A DNA stretch of 64,000 bases, taken from assembly GCA_017521285.1 (NCBI GenBank), contig JAFXDG010000105.1, forward strand, positions 1 to 64,000, in the 5' to 3' direction. Below are positions 8,039-16,936 of the stretch, piece after piece. Every line of letters starts with the position of its first letter. Position 1 is the stretch's first letter. This stretch comes from Bacteroidaceae bacterium (GTDB lineage: Bacteria; Bacteroidota; Bacteroidia; Bacteroidales; Bacteroidaceae). A model generated the notes under the pieces. The model saw only the letters and a list, made by a program, of their open reading frames with translations. It did no database searches and was not told the DNA's origin. Made by a program: the position numbers and the translations under genes.

Positions 8039-8805
8039 CCAATATGAAGATACAATACGCATCCGACCTGCATCTGGAGTTTGCCGACAATTGGCGGTAT
8101 CTGAAAGCCCACCCCTTGGAGGTGACGGGCGACATACTGCTGCTTGCCGGCGACATCGGCTATCTCGGCGATGACAACTACTCCAAGCATCCCTTTTGGG
8201 ACTGGGCATCGGAGAACTACAAGGAGGTGCATTGCTGCATGGGCAACCATGAGTTCTACAAATATTATGATGTGGCGACACTGCCCGACGGCTATCTCTT
8301 GGAGGTACGTCCCAATGTATTCAGCCACTACAACGGTATTGCGAGGATTGGCGACACCGACATCATCCTCTCCACCCTTTGGTCGAGGATTCCTTTGGAG
8401 GACGCTTACTTCACCGAGCAAGTGATAAGCGACTTCCGCCGTATATTATATAAAGGTGAGCTGATGACCCATGCCCAATTCAATGCTGAGCATGAACGTT
8501 GCCTCACCTTTATCAAGGATGCAGTGGCATATTCGCAAGCAGCCCATAAGATTGTTGTCACCCATCATGTACCATCGTTCCGTATGCTCCACCCAAAGTT
8601 TCAAGGCAGCAAGGCAAACGTGGCGTTCACCGTAGAGTTGGAGGACTATATCACCGATAGCGGCATAGACTATTGGATATACGGACATTCGCACACCAAC
8701 ATCGATGCCAGGATAGGCAACACCCAATGCTTGTCCAACCAGTTGGGCTATGTTTTCTCTAACGAACATCAGGACTTCTCCCATGGCAAGTACCTGACCA
8801 TATAG
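8035..8805 (+). CDS. Calcineurin-like metallophosphoesterase
   Basis: A protein of 256 residues (ATG 8035, or ATG 8044 after 3 codons). All five metal-site motifs are present in order: SDLHLEF (Asp11, His13), LLLAGDIG, MGNHEF, VTHHVP and YGHSHTN. It is therefore an intact binuclear metal phosphoesterase of the cytoplasmic UDP-sugar/nucleotide-phosphodiesterase-like group; no signal peptide is seen. It is the third gene of the AbiE-like operon, coupled by a 4-bp overlap, so it may reverse or process what the nucleotidyltransferase makes. The substrate cannot be told from the sequence. Confidence 0.8.
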   Translation: MTNMKIQYASDLHLEFADNWRYLKAHPLEVTGDILLLAGDIGYLGDDNYSKHPFWDWASENYKEVHCCMGNHEFYKYYDVATLPDGYLLEVRPNVFSHYNGIARIGDTDIILSTLWSRIPLEDAYFTEQVISDFRRILYKGELMTHAQFNAEHERCLTFIKDAVAYSQAAHKIVVTHHVPSFRMLHPKFQGSKANVAFTVELEDYITDSGIDYWIYGHSHTNIDARIGNTQCLSNQLGYVFSNEHQDFSHGKYLTI

Positions 8806-8837
8806 CCATCCACATTTTTTTCATCCACCCTCTTTAC

Positions 8838-8868
8838 AAGCTCTTCCCTATCGGAAGGGCTTTTTTTG
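8838..8868 (+). terminator. Terminator after the phosphoesterase operon
   Basis: Stem AGCtCTTCC / GGAAGgGCT followed by seven T. Confidence 0.75.
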
Positions 8869-8874
8869 TGCCTT

Positions 8875-8892
8875 TCGAGTTTGATTTTTGAG
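8875..8892 (+). promoter_or_regulatory. Shared 18-bp upstream element, copy 1
   Basis: TCGAGTTTGATTTTTGAG lies 135 bp before the first transfer gene. The identical 18 bp occur at 42188-42205 before the second long operon. Partial inverted matches follow (AATCAAA, GAGTT). It is a candidate operator for a common regulator. Confidence 0.6.
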
Positions 8893-8975
8893 TATGATTG
8901 CGAGTGTAATCAAAATTAGAGTTAAGATTTGGCTCCGCGGAAAGTCATTTCGGTTTAAGATTGAAGAAAAGGTAG

Positions 8976-8983
8976 TTCCTTTG
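8976..8983 (+). promoter_or_regulatory. Probable -7 region of the transfer operon promoter
   Basis: TTCCTTTG (one step from TAnnTTTG) sits in a GGTAnTTCCTTTGCAT context that resembles the promoter at 42289-42296. A weak box fits a promoter that needs activation. Confidence 0.4.
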
Positions 8984-9026
8984 CATCGGCAATAAGCCAA
9001 ACCATAGTAAAATCAAACTTGAAAAT

Positions 9027-9479
9027 ATGAAGTCATTTGTAATATTCGCCATTGTCGTGACCATAATCTATGTCATCTACTATACGGTCATCATCGTGCA
9101 GGATCTGTACGGAAAGCCCAAGGACGAGAAGTCACAGGGCGAGTCGTTTGATGTCAGTGACATGACCGACGAGGAAGAGTCGATAGCGGTCAGCGAGAGC
9201 GACGGTGGTTTCAGCGTAGGCGACAACCAATATGAGACAGCCTACGAGGAGAAGCAGCTTGCAGAGCCTACAGAGGAGGCAGCCGCCACTGCGGAAGAGA
9301 GCAAGCCTCATGTGCTTGAAAAGATACAAAGCGCAATCGAGAAGGAGATGGAGGAAGTGAATACCACCTATTCCGACCCCATGTATTCGGAAGAATTGAA
9401 CAACACCATCATCGCCCGCGGTCTTCGTCACAATGGACGTGACATGGTCAAGGTGGAATCACTCAATAATGAGATATGA
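9027..9479 (+). CDS. Membrane-anchored acidic protein, first gene of the transfer operon
   Basis: A protein of 150 residues with one N-terminal transmembrane helix (about 3-25) and then an acidic, Glu/Ala-rich soluble region of low complexity. No recognised domain. The stop overlaps the start of the first DUF4134 gene (ATGA), so it is part of the transfer operon and presumably of the inner-membrane side of the mating apparatus. Proteins of this size and layout often precede traE in Bacteroidetes elements, but I cannot assign a tra letter. Confidence 0.5.
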   Translation: MKSFVIFAIVVTIIYVIYYTVIIVQDLYGKPKDEKSQGESFDVSDMTDEEESIAVSESDGGFSVGDNQYETAYEEKQLAEPTEEAAATAEESKPHVLEKIQSAIEKEMEEVNTTYSDPMYSEELNNTIIARGLRHNGRDMVKVESLNNEI

Positions 9480-9808
9480 TGTCAAAAACAAGAAGTGCAT
9501 TTCTATCATTATATGCCGCTTTAACCCCAGCTCTGGCCAGTGCTAAGTGTGGCAACGTGGACTACAGCTGGGGAGCGGACGCACTTGCGAGTGCCCATGA
9601 CTATGCCGTGACGATGATGCTCTATATCGTTTATCTGTGCTATGCAGTGGCGGGCATCGTGGTCATAGTCAGCGCCTTGCAGATATATATAAAGATGAAT
9701 ACGGGCGAAGAAGGAGTGAAGAAGAACATCATGATGCTGGTGGGAGCCTGCCTGTTCCTCATAGGAGCGACCATCGTCTTCCCCGCTTTCTTCGGTTATC
9801 AGATTTGA
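9476..9808 (+). CDS. traE: TraE-like DUF4134 membrane protein, copy 1
   Basis: A protein of 110 residues with a signal-like N-terminus (cleavage plausible after ALASA), a second hydrophobic helix (about 45-70) and a third (about 82-105), with a charged KKNIMMLVGA link between them. This is the DUF4134 layout, comparable to VirB2-type pilins or VirB3-adjacent membrane proteins of type IV secretion. A second DUF4134 protein follows immediately at 9867, sharing the MMLVGAClFLIgA / MMVVGACIFLIAA core. Confidence 0.75.
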   Translation: MMSKTRSAFLSLYAALTPALASAKCGNVDYSWGADALASAHDYAVTMMLYIVYLCYAVAGIVVIVSALQIYIKMNTGEEGVKKNIMMLVGACLFLIGATIVFPAFFGYQI

Positions 9809-9866
9809 GATACAGGTGATACGAGATAAGATAACTCAAAGTGTAACAAATTAAAAGGTAAAAAGA

Positions 9867-10232
9867 ATGTTTGAAAGGATTAACAAGAAGGTGAAGGGAT
9901 TCTTCTCTTCACAGCGCATGAAAACGCTCGCCCTGATGTTGCTTGTCGGCACCACCGCAGCAATGGCACAGAACGCAGCCGGCGACTACTCGGCAGGAAC
10001 GACCGCGCTTACCACAGTGACGGAGGAGATTGCCAAGTATGTACCTATCGTGGTGAAGCTCTGCTATGCCATTGCAGGTGTCGTTGCAATTGTCGGAGCC
10101 ATAAGCGTTTACATCGCCATGAACAACGAGGAACAGGACGTGAAAAAGAAGATCATGATGGTCGTCGGCGCATGTATTTTCCTCATTGCAGCAGCCCAGG
10201 CACTGCCTCTGTTCTTCGGCATTGGAGGTTAA
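9867..10232 (+). CDS. traE: TraE-like DUF4134 membrane protein, copy 2
   Basis: A protein of 121 residues with a signal peptide (cut predicted after AMAQ, about residue 34) and two transmembrane helices around a KKKIMMVVGACIF turn. It is the closer match to the TraE/DUF4134 family of CTnDOT-like elements. By size and topology it may be the pilin or channel subunit. It is followed by traF and traG in the standard order. Confidence 0.8.
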   Translation: MFERINKKVKGFFSSQRMKTLALMLLVGTTAAMAQNAAGDYSAGTTALTTVTEEIAKYVPIVVKLCYAIAGVVAIVGAISVYIAMNNEEQDVKKKIMMVVGACIFLIAAAQALPLFFGIGG

Positions 10233-10280
10233 ACGCAGCGTGAGATTGTGAGTATGTAGAACGTTAAAACACTGACAGTT

Positions 10281-10580
10281 ATGGCAGATACAAAGCAAGA
10301 GCGTTTTCCGGATTATCCCATTTTCAAGGGACTGCAACGTCCATTGGAGTTCTTCGGGTTGCAGGGACGCTACATCTACTGGGCGGCAGCCACCGCAGGA
10401 GGAGCCGTTGCGGGTTTCATCCTCGGCTACTGCATCTTCGGTTTCGTGGCAGGACTCGTGCTGCTAGTCCTCGCCGTAGCTGTCGGTGGCGTTCTCATCG
10501 TCATGAAGCAGCGCAAGGGCTTGCACAGCAAGAAGAGTGACAACGGCATATTCATCTATGCCTATTCAAAGAAAGTGTAA
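10281..10580 (+). CDS. traF: TraF-like DUF4133 inner-membrane protein
   Basis: A protein of 99 residues with two adjacent transmembrane helices (about 33-55 and 58-78), a short N-terminal cytoplasmic segment with FPDYPIFKGLQRP, and a basic tail. This matches DUF4133/TraF, a VirB3-like partner that sits beside the VirB4-type ATPase in the inner membrane. It is placed directly before traG, as in other Bacteroidetes transfer regions. Confidence 0.85.
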   Translation: MADTKQERFPDYPIFKGLQRPLEFFGLQGRYIYWAAATAGGAVAGFILGYCIFGFVAGLVLLVLAVAVGGVLIVMKQRKGLHSKKSDNGIFIYAYSKKV

Positions 10581-10600
10581 AACAAAAAAGAGAATCCATT

Positions 10601-10636
10601 ATGTCCAAGTGGAAAGCTATCAATGATTGTAAGTGA
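10601..10636 (+). CDS. Possible 11-residue leader peptide before traG
   Basis: An ATG follows a purine-rich stretch and opens an 11-codon frame (MSKWKAINDCK). It is immediately followed by a terminator-like hairpin at 10641-10679. This order of leader ORF, hairpin and large ATPase gene suggests attenuation. There is no independent evidence of translation. Confidence 0.3.
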   Translation: MSKWKAINDCK

Positions 10637-10640
10637 ATGG

Positions 10641-10679
10641 AGGTGGGGGCATCACGCATGAGGGTGCGCCCGCCTTTTT
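10641..10679 (+). terminator. Terminator-like hairpin inside the transfer operon
   Basis: A GC-rich stem (AGGtGGGgGCA with TGCgCCCgCCT, mismatches in lower case) ends in TTTTT, 24 bp before traG. In this position it should attenuate rather than end transcription. Confidence 0.55.
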
Positions 10680-10702
10680 GCGATTAAAAAAGAAAAAGAA
10701 CA

Positions 10703-13408
10703 ATGACCCTATACATCATACTCATATTCTCAGCCATCTGCGTGGGCATGGCCATCAGTGTCAAGGCATTCGGCACGGGAGGGAAGCGCAAGCGCATCTT
10801 CCAGGACATCTACTTCTCCATCGAGGAAGTGGATGGCATCGGCGTGCTCTATACCAAGACGGGCGAATACTCCGCTGTTCTGAAGATGGAGAACCCTGTG
10901 CAGAAGTATTCCGCCAACATCGAGGCCTACTATGAGTTCACCCACCTCTTCGCCGCCCTTGCCCAGACCTTGGGCGAAGGCTATGCGCTGCACAAGCAGG
11001 ACGTGTTTGTGAGGAAGGCATTCAAGGAAGAGAACGGTGGAAATCATGAGTTCCTGAGCGAGAGTTACTTCCGCTATTTCAACGGCAGACCCTTTACCGA
11101 CAGCGTCTGCTACCTCACCATCACACAGGAGAACAAGAAGAGCCGTCTGATGTCGTTCGACAACAAGAAATGGCGTGACTTCTTGGTGAAGATACGCAAG
11201 GTGCACGACCAGCTGAGGGATGCCGGCGTGAAGTCCCGATTCCTCGGCAAAACGGAAGCCTGCGAGTATGTGGACCGTTTCTTCTCCATGAACTTCCGTG
11301 ACAAGGTGGTGTCGATGACCAACTTCAAGGTCGATGACGAGACCATCGGCATGGGGGACCGTAGCTGCAAGGTGTATAGCCTTGTGGATGTGGATTATGC
11401 CAACTTGCCGTCGGTCATCCGTCCCTACGCAAATATCGAGGTGAACAACACCAGTATGCCCGTTGATCTCGTGAGCATCGTCGATAGCGTGCCCGGAGCC
11501 GACTGCGTGGTGTTCAACCAGATGGTGTTCGTGCCCAACCAGAAGCGTGAGCTTGCCCTACTCGACAAGAAGAAAAACCGCCATGCCTCCATGCCCAACC
11601 CCAGCAACCTGATGGCTGTAGAGGACATCAAGCGTGTGCAGGAGGTGATAGCCCGTGAGAGCAAGCAGCTCGTCTATACCCACTACAACCTCGTGGTGGC
11701 AGTGAGCGGCGACACCGACATACAGAAATGCACCAACCATCTCGAAAACTCCTTCTCGCGCATGGGCATCCACATCAGCAAGCGGGCCTACAACCAGTTG
11801 GAGCTGTTCGTCAACTCTTTCCCCGGCAACTGCTATGGCATGAATGCCGACTACGACCGATTCCTCACCCTCGGCGATGCCGCCACCTGTCTGATGTACA
11901 AGGAGCGCATCGTGCATAATGAGGACACCCCGCTGAAGATATACTATACCGACCGCCAAGGTGTGCCCGTAGCCATCGACATCACAGGAAAGGAGGGAAA
12001 GGAGAAGCTGACCGACAACTCGAACTTTTTTTGTTTGGGTCCTTCGGGCAGCGGCAAGTCGTTCCACATGAACAGCGTGGTGCGTCAGTTGTGGGAGCAG
12101 AACACCGACATCGTCATGGTCGATACGGGTAACTCGTATGAGGGACTCTGCGAGTATGTGGGCGGCAAGTACATCGCCTATACGGAGGACAAGCCCATCA
12201 CCATGAACCCCTTCAACATCAGCAAGCGGGAGCTGAACATTGAGAAGATAGACTTCCTGAAGAACCTGATACTGCTGATATGGAAAGGCTCGGAGACGCA
12301 GATACCCGAACTGGAGTTCCGTGTCGTGGAGCAGTTGGTGACGGAGTATTACGATTTCTATTTCAACGGTGTGCAGCCCTATCCTTCCTCACAGAAGGAG
12401 ACACTGAGAAAAAACCTCTCCACCATGGAGAAGCGGCGCGGCACGGAGCTGACGCAGATACACGACAAGGTGGAGAAACTCATCAAGGGACTGGAGGAAC
12501 GGCGCATGGCATTGAGCGTGAAGACCCTCTCCTTCGACTCATTCTATGAGTTCGCCTGTGAGCGTCTCGACCAGATCTGCATCGAGAACAACATCACCAC
12601 CATCGACTGCGACAACTTCGCCTATATGCTCCAAAACTTCTACCGTGGCGGCAAGTACGACAAGATTCTCAACGAGAACGTGGATAGCACCTTGTTCGAC
12701 GAGACCTTCATCGTCTTCGAGGTGGATGCCATCAAGGAGAACAAGCAGCTCTTCCCCATCGTGACGCTCATCATCATGGACGTGTTCCTGCAGAAGATGC
12801 GCCTGAAGAAGAACCGCAAGTGCCTTGTCATCGAGGAGGCATGGAAAGCCATCGCCTCGCCGCTGATGGCCGAGTACATCAAGTACCTATACAAGACAGC
12901 CCGAAAGTTCTGGGCGAGCGTGGGCGTAGTGACACAGGAGATACAGGACATCATCGGCAGTCCCATCGTGAAGGAAGTCATCATCAACAACTCCGACGTG
13001 GTGATGCTGCTCGACCAAAGCAAATTTCGTGAGCGATTCGACGAGATCAAGGCGATATTAGGATTGACGGATGTGGATTGCAAGAAGATATTCACTGTCA
13101 ACCGCTTGGATAACAAGGAGGGAAGAAGTTTCTTCCGTGAGGTGTTTATCCGACGTGGATCGACGAGCGGAGTGTATGGTGTGGAGGAGCCGCACGAGTG
13201 CTATATGACCTACACCACCGAGCGAGCTGAGAAGGAGGCATTGAAACTCTATAAGCATGAACTGAAGTGCAGACATCAGGAGGCTATCGAGCGGTATTGC
13301 AGAGATTGGGATGCCAGTGGCATCGGGAAGTCGTTGGCATTTGCGCAGAAGGTCAATGAGGCGGGGCATGTGCTCAATTTGACGGACGATGGAGCCACTC
13401 GCCGCTGA
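10703..13408 (+). CDS. traG: TraG, VirB4-like conjugation ATPase
   Basis: A protein of 901 residues, the usual length for Bacteroidetes TraG. An N-terminal hydrophobic segment (about 2-20) anchors it at the inner membrane. The C-terminal ATPase has Walker A GPSGSGKSF (about 446-454) and Walker B KCLVIEEAWKAI (about 705-716), with the later VVTQEIQDII and LLDQSKFRERF motifs of VirB4/TraC. It powers assembly of the channel and pilus. Its last codons fall inside a hairpin repeat (13398-13426) that also supplies the sequence around the stop codon. Confidence 0.92.
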   Translation: MTLYIILIFSAICVGMAISVKAFGTGGKRKRIFQDIYFSIEEVDGIGVLYTKTGEYSAVLKMENPVQKYSANIEAYYEFTHLFAALAQTLGEGYALHKQDVFVRKAFKEENGGNHEFLSESYFRYFNGRPFTDSVCYLTITQENKKSRLMSFDNKKWRDFLVKIRKVHDQLRDAGVKSRFLGKTEACEYVDRFFSMNFRDKVVSMTNFKVDDETIGMGDRSCKVYSLVDVDYANLPSVIRPYANIEVNNTSMPVDLVSIVDSVPGADCVVFNQMVFVPNQKRELALLDKKKNRHASMPNPSNLMAVEDIKRVQEVIARESKQLVYTHYNLVVAVSGDTDIQKCTNHLENSFSRMGIHISKRAYNQLELFVNSFPGNCYGMNADYDRFLTLGDAATCLMYKERIVHNEDTPLKIYYTDRQGVPVAIDITGKEGKEKLTDNSNFFCLGPSGSGKSFHMNSVVRQLWEQNTDIVMVDTGNSYEGLCEYVGGKYIAYTEDKPITMNPFNISKRELNIEKIDFLKNLILLIWKGSETQIPELEFRVVEQLVTEYYDFYFNGVQPYPSSQKETLRKNLSTMEKRRGTELTQIHDKVEKLIKGLEERRMALSVKTLSFDSFYEFACERLDQICIENNITTIDCDNFAYMLQNFYRGGKYDKILNENVDSTLFDETFIVFEVDAIKENKQLFPIVTLIIMDVFLQKMRLKKNRKCLVIEEAWKAIASPLMAEYIKYLYKTARKFWASVGVVTQEIQDIIGSPIVKEVIINNSDVVMLLDQSKFRERFDEIKAILGLTDVDCKKIFTVNRLDNKEGRSFFREVFIRRGSTSGVYGVEEPHECYMTYTTERAEKEALKLYKHELKCRHQEAIERYCRDWDASGIGKSLAFAQKVNEAGHVLNLTDDGATRR

Positions 13409-13426
13409 CACGGCGAGCACGGGGGC
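13398..13426 (+). repeat. Hairpin repeat family A, copy 1
   Basis: CTCGCCG and CGGCGAG arms around ctgaca, followed by the tail CACGGGGGC. It overlaps the traG stop. It shares the plan stem-loop plus ACGGnGGC with copies at 13473, 22772, 41937 and 51719. Confidence 0.55.
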
Positions 13427-13472
13427 TGATTGATGGAAACGGAAATCCCGGAATAGACGTAAAGCCCAGATG

Positions 13473-13503
13473 CCCGAAAGCAAAACTTTCGGGAACGGTG
13501 GCT
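13473..13503 (+). repeat. Hairpin repeat family A, copy 2
   Basis: CCCGAAAG and CTTTCGGG arms around caaaa, followed by AACGGTGGCT. Confidence 0.6.
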
Positions 13504-13622
13504 GGGTAGTATTTACGATTAGTAGTAAATACGATTAGTAGTGAATACTACCAATAGTAAATACTACAAGTAGTAAAGTAGTGGAATAGTAGAAACTGAA
13601 AGTAGTAAAAACGTAAAGTAGT
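13504..13622 (+). repeat. AGTA/TAGTA-rich degenerate tandem array
   Basis: About 120 bp built mainly from TAGTA, AGTAGTAAATAC and GTAAATAC words, including two direct copies of ACGATTAGTAGT with the following RAATAC. It fills the gap between traG and the next gene. A shorter TAGTA-rich stretch lies at 58604-58656. Function unknown. Confidence 0.6.
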
Positions 13623-13628
13623 GAAGCA

Positions 13629-16169
13629 ATGAGACGTTTATACCTTATTATAATATATATGTGTCTTACACTTGTCGTGGGAAGGGTTCATGCGCAGTAT
13701 TACAGCGTGAACTACGACAAGCAGATCGTTGCCGCCATGGCTGCCGCATTCGGTGCTGGAGCTATGGCAGAGAGCTATTATAACGAGCAGGTGGGCGAAA
13801 TCTTGAAGCACTACAATGCCGCAGAGGTTGCCACTGCCGGCATCTTCGCTGCCAAGTTCTTGGAGCGCAAGGCATTCACCGACCTCGGCATTTGGAGCAG
13901 TAGCACGGAGAACTACTATTACCGCCGCATCCACAATATGGTGGCGAACAAGATTATGCCCAAGATATGGACGGTGGCAGGAATGATGCTGAAAAGTCCG
14001 CAGACCGCCCTCTACTGGGGCAGTTACCTGATGAAGATATGCGCCGACACAAAGTCGCTGTGTATGCAGTTTGAGAGTGTCGTGACCAACAGTAGCTTGA
14101 CCTTTGCCGACATTCAGTTCTTGGAAATCAACCAAGAGATAGCCGCCATCCTCAAACTCTCGGAGATAGGCAATGTAGATTGGCAGCAGCTGTTGGATGA
14201 CATCGCCAGTGTGCCCGGCAACTTCACCGTGGAGAACCTCACCGCCGACATCGAGACGCTTTACAATATGGGAGCATCGTTGGCGACGGCAGGTATCAAC
14301 GGGGCATCAGGCGCACTCTTGCAGCAGAGTGCCTTCAACGACCTTTTCAATGGCAAGGTGAGTAAAATCATCGACATCTATGACAACTACCATGACCTCT
14401 ATGAACAGGCAGAGAACGGCATCGGCAGCACACTCCTTAGTCTGGTGGGTGGCGAGGACAACGTGGCAGCCCTCTTCGACCTCTCCAACTACAACATCAC
14501 CTCGTGGATGACAGACTATCTGAGCGAGACGCAGGGCAACTACTATACACAGCGTTGGTACATTGCCCGACGAGACCAAGGCAGCGTAAGCCTCTGTGAC
14601 TACTATCCGCCGACCGATGACAACAGTATTCTGAACGGTGACCATTGGTATCGTATCAACACCTCCGACCCCAACTTCTACCCTAACAGCACGCAGCGAG
14701 AGCAGATACTGGCCAACTCGGAGAACCATGCCGGATGGAGCCGCAGCCGTGTGCAGCAGCTCAACGCCCAGAGCGACGGCTTCACCTATACGATGAACTA
14801 TTGGATGTCGTCGTACATCATCAGCCGTGGCGGCAAGCAGACCAAGAAGGCCTACGCCTACGAGATACACGTTACCAAGAGCTGGAACAACGTGGAAGAG
14901 GTGTATGAGGATGTCTTCGACTCCTACAGCATGGACTTGAATACCTTCAAGCGTCAGTTGCAGGCACGTCTCTCGGAGTATAACGACAACGAGGAGGGCT
15001 ATGTCTATTACATCGGCAGTGACGCACGCCGTTACTATCAAGCCACCGATGCCGCCAAACTGAAGGGCGTGGAGAGCGTGACCATCAGCGTCACCTGTTC
15101 GGACGGTGTCACCCTCGGACAGGGCAGCACGCAGTACAAGTGCCGTGAGTGCGGCGGTTCGCTCAATGCCCACAGCAAGGAATGCGCCATGAGGACAAGC
15201 GTATCAGAAAATAATCTCGACCTATCGGAACTGGACGAGAAGGAACGTGAGGCGAATAGCAAGATAGCCCTGTTGGAGGCGCAGATAAGCCAGTTGGAGA
15301 CAGAGAACAGGAACCTGCTCACGCAGATAGCCAATGCCTCTGTGGAGGAAGCCCCTGCCTTGCGGCAGCAACATAATGTCAACAAGACGAAGATAGACAA
15401 CCTGAAGAAGGAATTGGCGACATGGCAGCAGCAGTTGGCAGACATACAGAATGCCAAGAGCGAGGCGGCTAACGACAATGCCACCTCCACCGATGACTAC
15501 TACCGCATCCCTGCCATCATGCAGGATGTGAAGTCAGCCTACAATCTCACGTGGCAAGGTGCCGGTTCGTGGAACGGCTACACCTACGTCCGAACTGCCA
15601 CCATGCCCAACATCAACGGCATTATCACCTTCAAGGCGACACTGTCCATTGCAAGGAAGCCCAAGTACTTCCTTGGCATCAAGATACACCGTGCGATACT
15701 GCAAATATCGTGGGAGCTGACCTCGGAATACACCGACACACAGGTGGTGGATGTGCTGACCCTTGACCCGAATGCCTCTGACGAGGAGAAGACGAGGCAG
15801 GTGAACAGCCGTATCTCGGAGATAGCCCAGGAGTTCCCGTCGTGCAGCATCACCACAGAATATGCCAAGAGCGAGGCAACCCAGACCGCCGACAATGACG
15901 ATGTAATACACCTGCTCTGGTCGAGCGACCGTCTGGAGATAGCCCGTGAAGTAGATAGCCGTATCACCAAGATTTACGCCGACTTGGTATCATTAGAAAA
16001 AATGATGCACTACAAGCGCAGCATCATTGACGTGCTGAAGGACATTCTTCCTTCAATCGACGCAGACCAAGGTCGCAGAAGGACACTCATTGAAGAGTGC
16101 TACGAGCGATGGAGAGAGAATGCAGACCCTAACAGAGGGAATGGTGAAGATAACGAGAACGAAAACTGA
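13629..16169 (+). CDS. Large exported transfer-operon protein with Cys cluster and coiled coil
   Basis: A protein of 846 residues with a signal peptide (about 1-23, ending VHAQ). The N-terminal 300 residues are helical and include GAGAMAESYYNEQ-type segments. A Cys cluster (about Cys490, Cys505, Cys508, Cys519; CRECGGSLNAHSKEC) resembles a metal knuckle, and a coiled coil follows (about 540-625). The C-terminal part is again helical and acidic. I do not recognise a named family. It lies where other Bacteroidetes transfer regions have periplasmic proteins between TraG and TraJ, so a periplasmic or envelope-spanning role in the channel is likely. Confidence 0.6.
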   Translation: MRRLYLIIIYMCLTLVVGRVHAQYYSVNYDKQIVAAMAAAFGAGAMAESYYNEQVGEILKHYNAAEVATAGIFAAKFLERKAFTDLGIWSSSTENYYYRRIHNMVANKIMPKIWTVAGMMLKSPQTALYWGSYLMKICADTKSLCMQFESVVTNSSLTFADIQFLEINQEIAAILKLSEIGNVDWQQLLDDIASVPGNFTVENLTADIETLYNMGASLATAGINGASGALLQQSAFNDLFNGKVSKIIDIYDNYHDLYEQAENGIGSTLLSLVGGEDNVAALFDLSNYNITSWMTDYLSETQGNYYTQRWYIARRDQGSVSLCDYYPPTDDNSILNGDHWYRINTSDPNFYPNSTQREQILANSENHAGWSRSRVQQLNAQSDGFTYTMNYWMSSYIISRGGKQTKKAYAYEIHVTKSWNNVEEVYEDVFDSYSMDLNTFKRQLQARLSEYNDNEEGYVYYIGSDARRYYQATDAAKLKGVESVTISVTCSDGVTLGQGSTQYKCRECGGSLNAHSKECAMRTSVSENNLDLSELDEKEREANSKIALLEAQISQLETENRNLLTQIANASVEEAPALRQQHNVNKTKIDNLKKELATWQQQLADIQNAKSEAANDNATSTDDYYRIPAIMQDVKSAYNLTWQGAGSWNGYTYVRTATMPNINGIITFKATLSIARKPKYFLGIKIHRAILQISWELTSEYTDTQVVDVLTLDPNASDEEKTRQVNSRISEIAQEFPSCSITTEYAKSEATQTADNDDVIHLLWSSDRLEIAREVDSRITKIYADLVSLEKMMHYKRSIIDVLKDILPSIDADQGRRRTLIEECYERWRENADPNRGNGEDNENEN

Positions 16170-16183
16170 GGGAGGAACGGAGA

Positions 16184-16909
16184 ATGAGACATACCATCAT
16201 CATAGCTCTCCTGCTGATTACCCTCTTCCCCAATACAGCCTTGGCGCAATGGGGATTCGATGCGGTATCGGTGGAAGCATACATCAACGACCACAAGAAG
16301 CAGCGCAGCCTCTTGCTGGCACGCAGCACTTTGGAGTACAGCAATCAACTGCTGCATGAATACAGCAGTGAAGAGGTGGGCAAATACAAGGAACTGAATG
16401 TGGATTTGGACAAATACACCCGGGCCTTCGACATCATCGATGTGATGTACCAGTCGTTGCGCACGGTGCTGAACGTGAAGAGCACCTACCAGACGGTGAG
16501 CGACCGCATCAGTGACTACAAGAACCTGTTGGAGGACTTCAATGATAAGGTCATCAAGCGGAAACACATCGAACTGGCTGACACGATGCTCATCAGCATC
16601 AACAAGAAAGCCATCGACAACATATACAACGAAGGAAGCCAACTCTACCATAGCGTCAACGACCTCGTGTTGTATGCCACAGGAGCGGCAGCCTGTTCAA
16701 CTTCCGACCTGCTGATGGTGTTGGACAATATCAACAATTCGTTGGACCTGATAGAAAAACATCTGAACCAAGCCTACTTCCAGACATGGCGGTATGTGCA
16801 GCTGCGCATGGGCTATTGGAAGGAGAAGGTGTATCGGACGAGGACGAAGGAAGAGATACTGGAAGATGCCTTCAGCCGATGGAAAGTGGCAGGAAAACTT
16901 GACTATTGA
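16184..16909 (+). CDS. Exported helical transfer protein, TraI-like
   Basis: A protein of 241 residues with a signal peptide (about 1-22, ending ALAQ) and then an all-helical body. The C-terminus has AFSRWKVAGK, a motif of Arg/Lys-Trp and Gly that recurs in the exported proteins at 16937, 46607 and 47326. Length, export and place between TraG and TraJ fit the TraI/DUF4141-type periplasmic component, comparable to VirB5. The assignment is by context and layout rather than a diagnostic motif. Confidence 0.5.
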   Translation: MRHTIIIALLLITLFPNTALAQWGFDAVSVEAYINDHKKQRSLLLARSTLEYSNQLLHEYSSEEVGKYKELNVDLDKYTRAFDIIDVMYQSLRTVLNVKSTYQTVSDRISDYKNLLEDFNDKVIKRKHIELADTMLISINKKAIDNIYNEGSQLYHSVNDLVLYATGAAACSTSDLLMVLDNINNSLDLIEKHLNQAYFQTWRYVQLRMGYWKEKVYRTRTKEEILEDAFSRWKVAGKLDY

Positions 16910-16936
16910 CGGATTGTAAACAAAAGAAGAACGGAC

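Noticed and set aside
13504..13622. CRISPR array
   Set aside because: The repeated words are only 5-12 bp with no regular spacers and no cas genes.
14307..15173. Reverse frame of 288 codons inside the 846-residue gene
   Set aside because: Val/Ala/Gly/His-rich shadow; no supporting signal.
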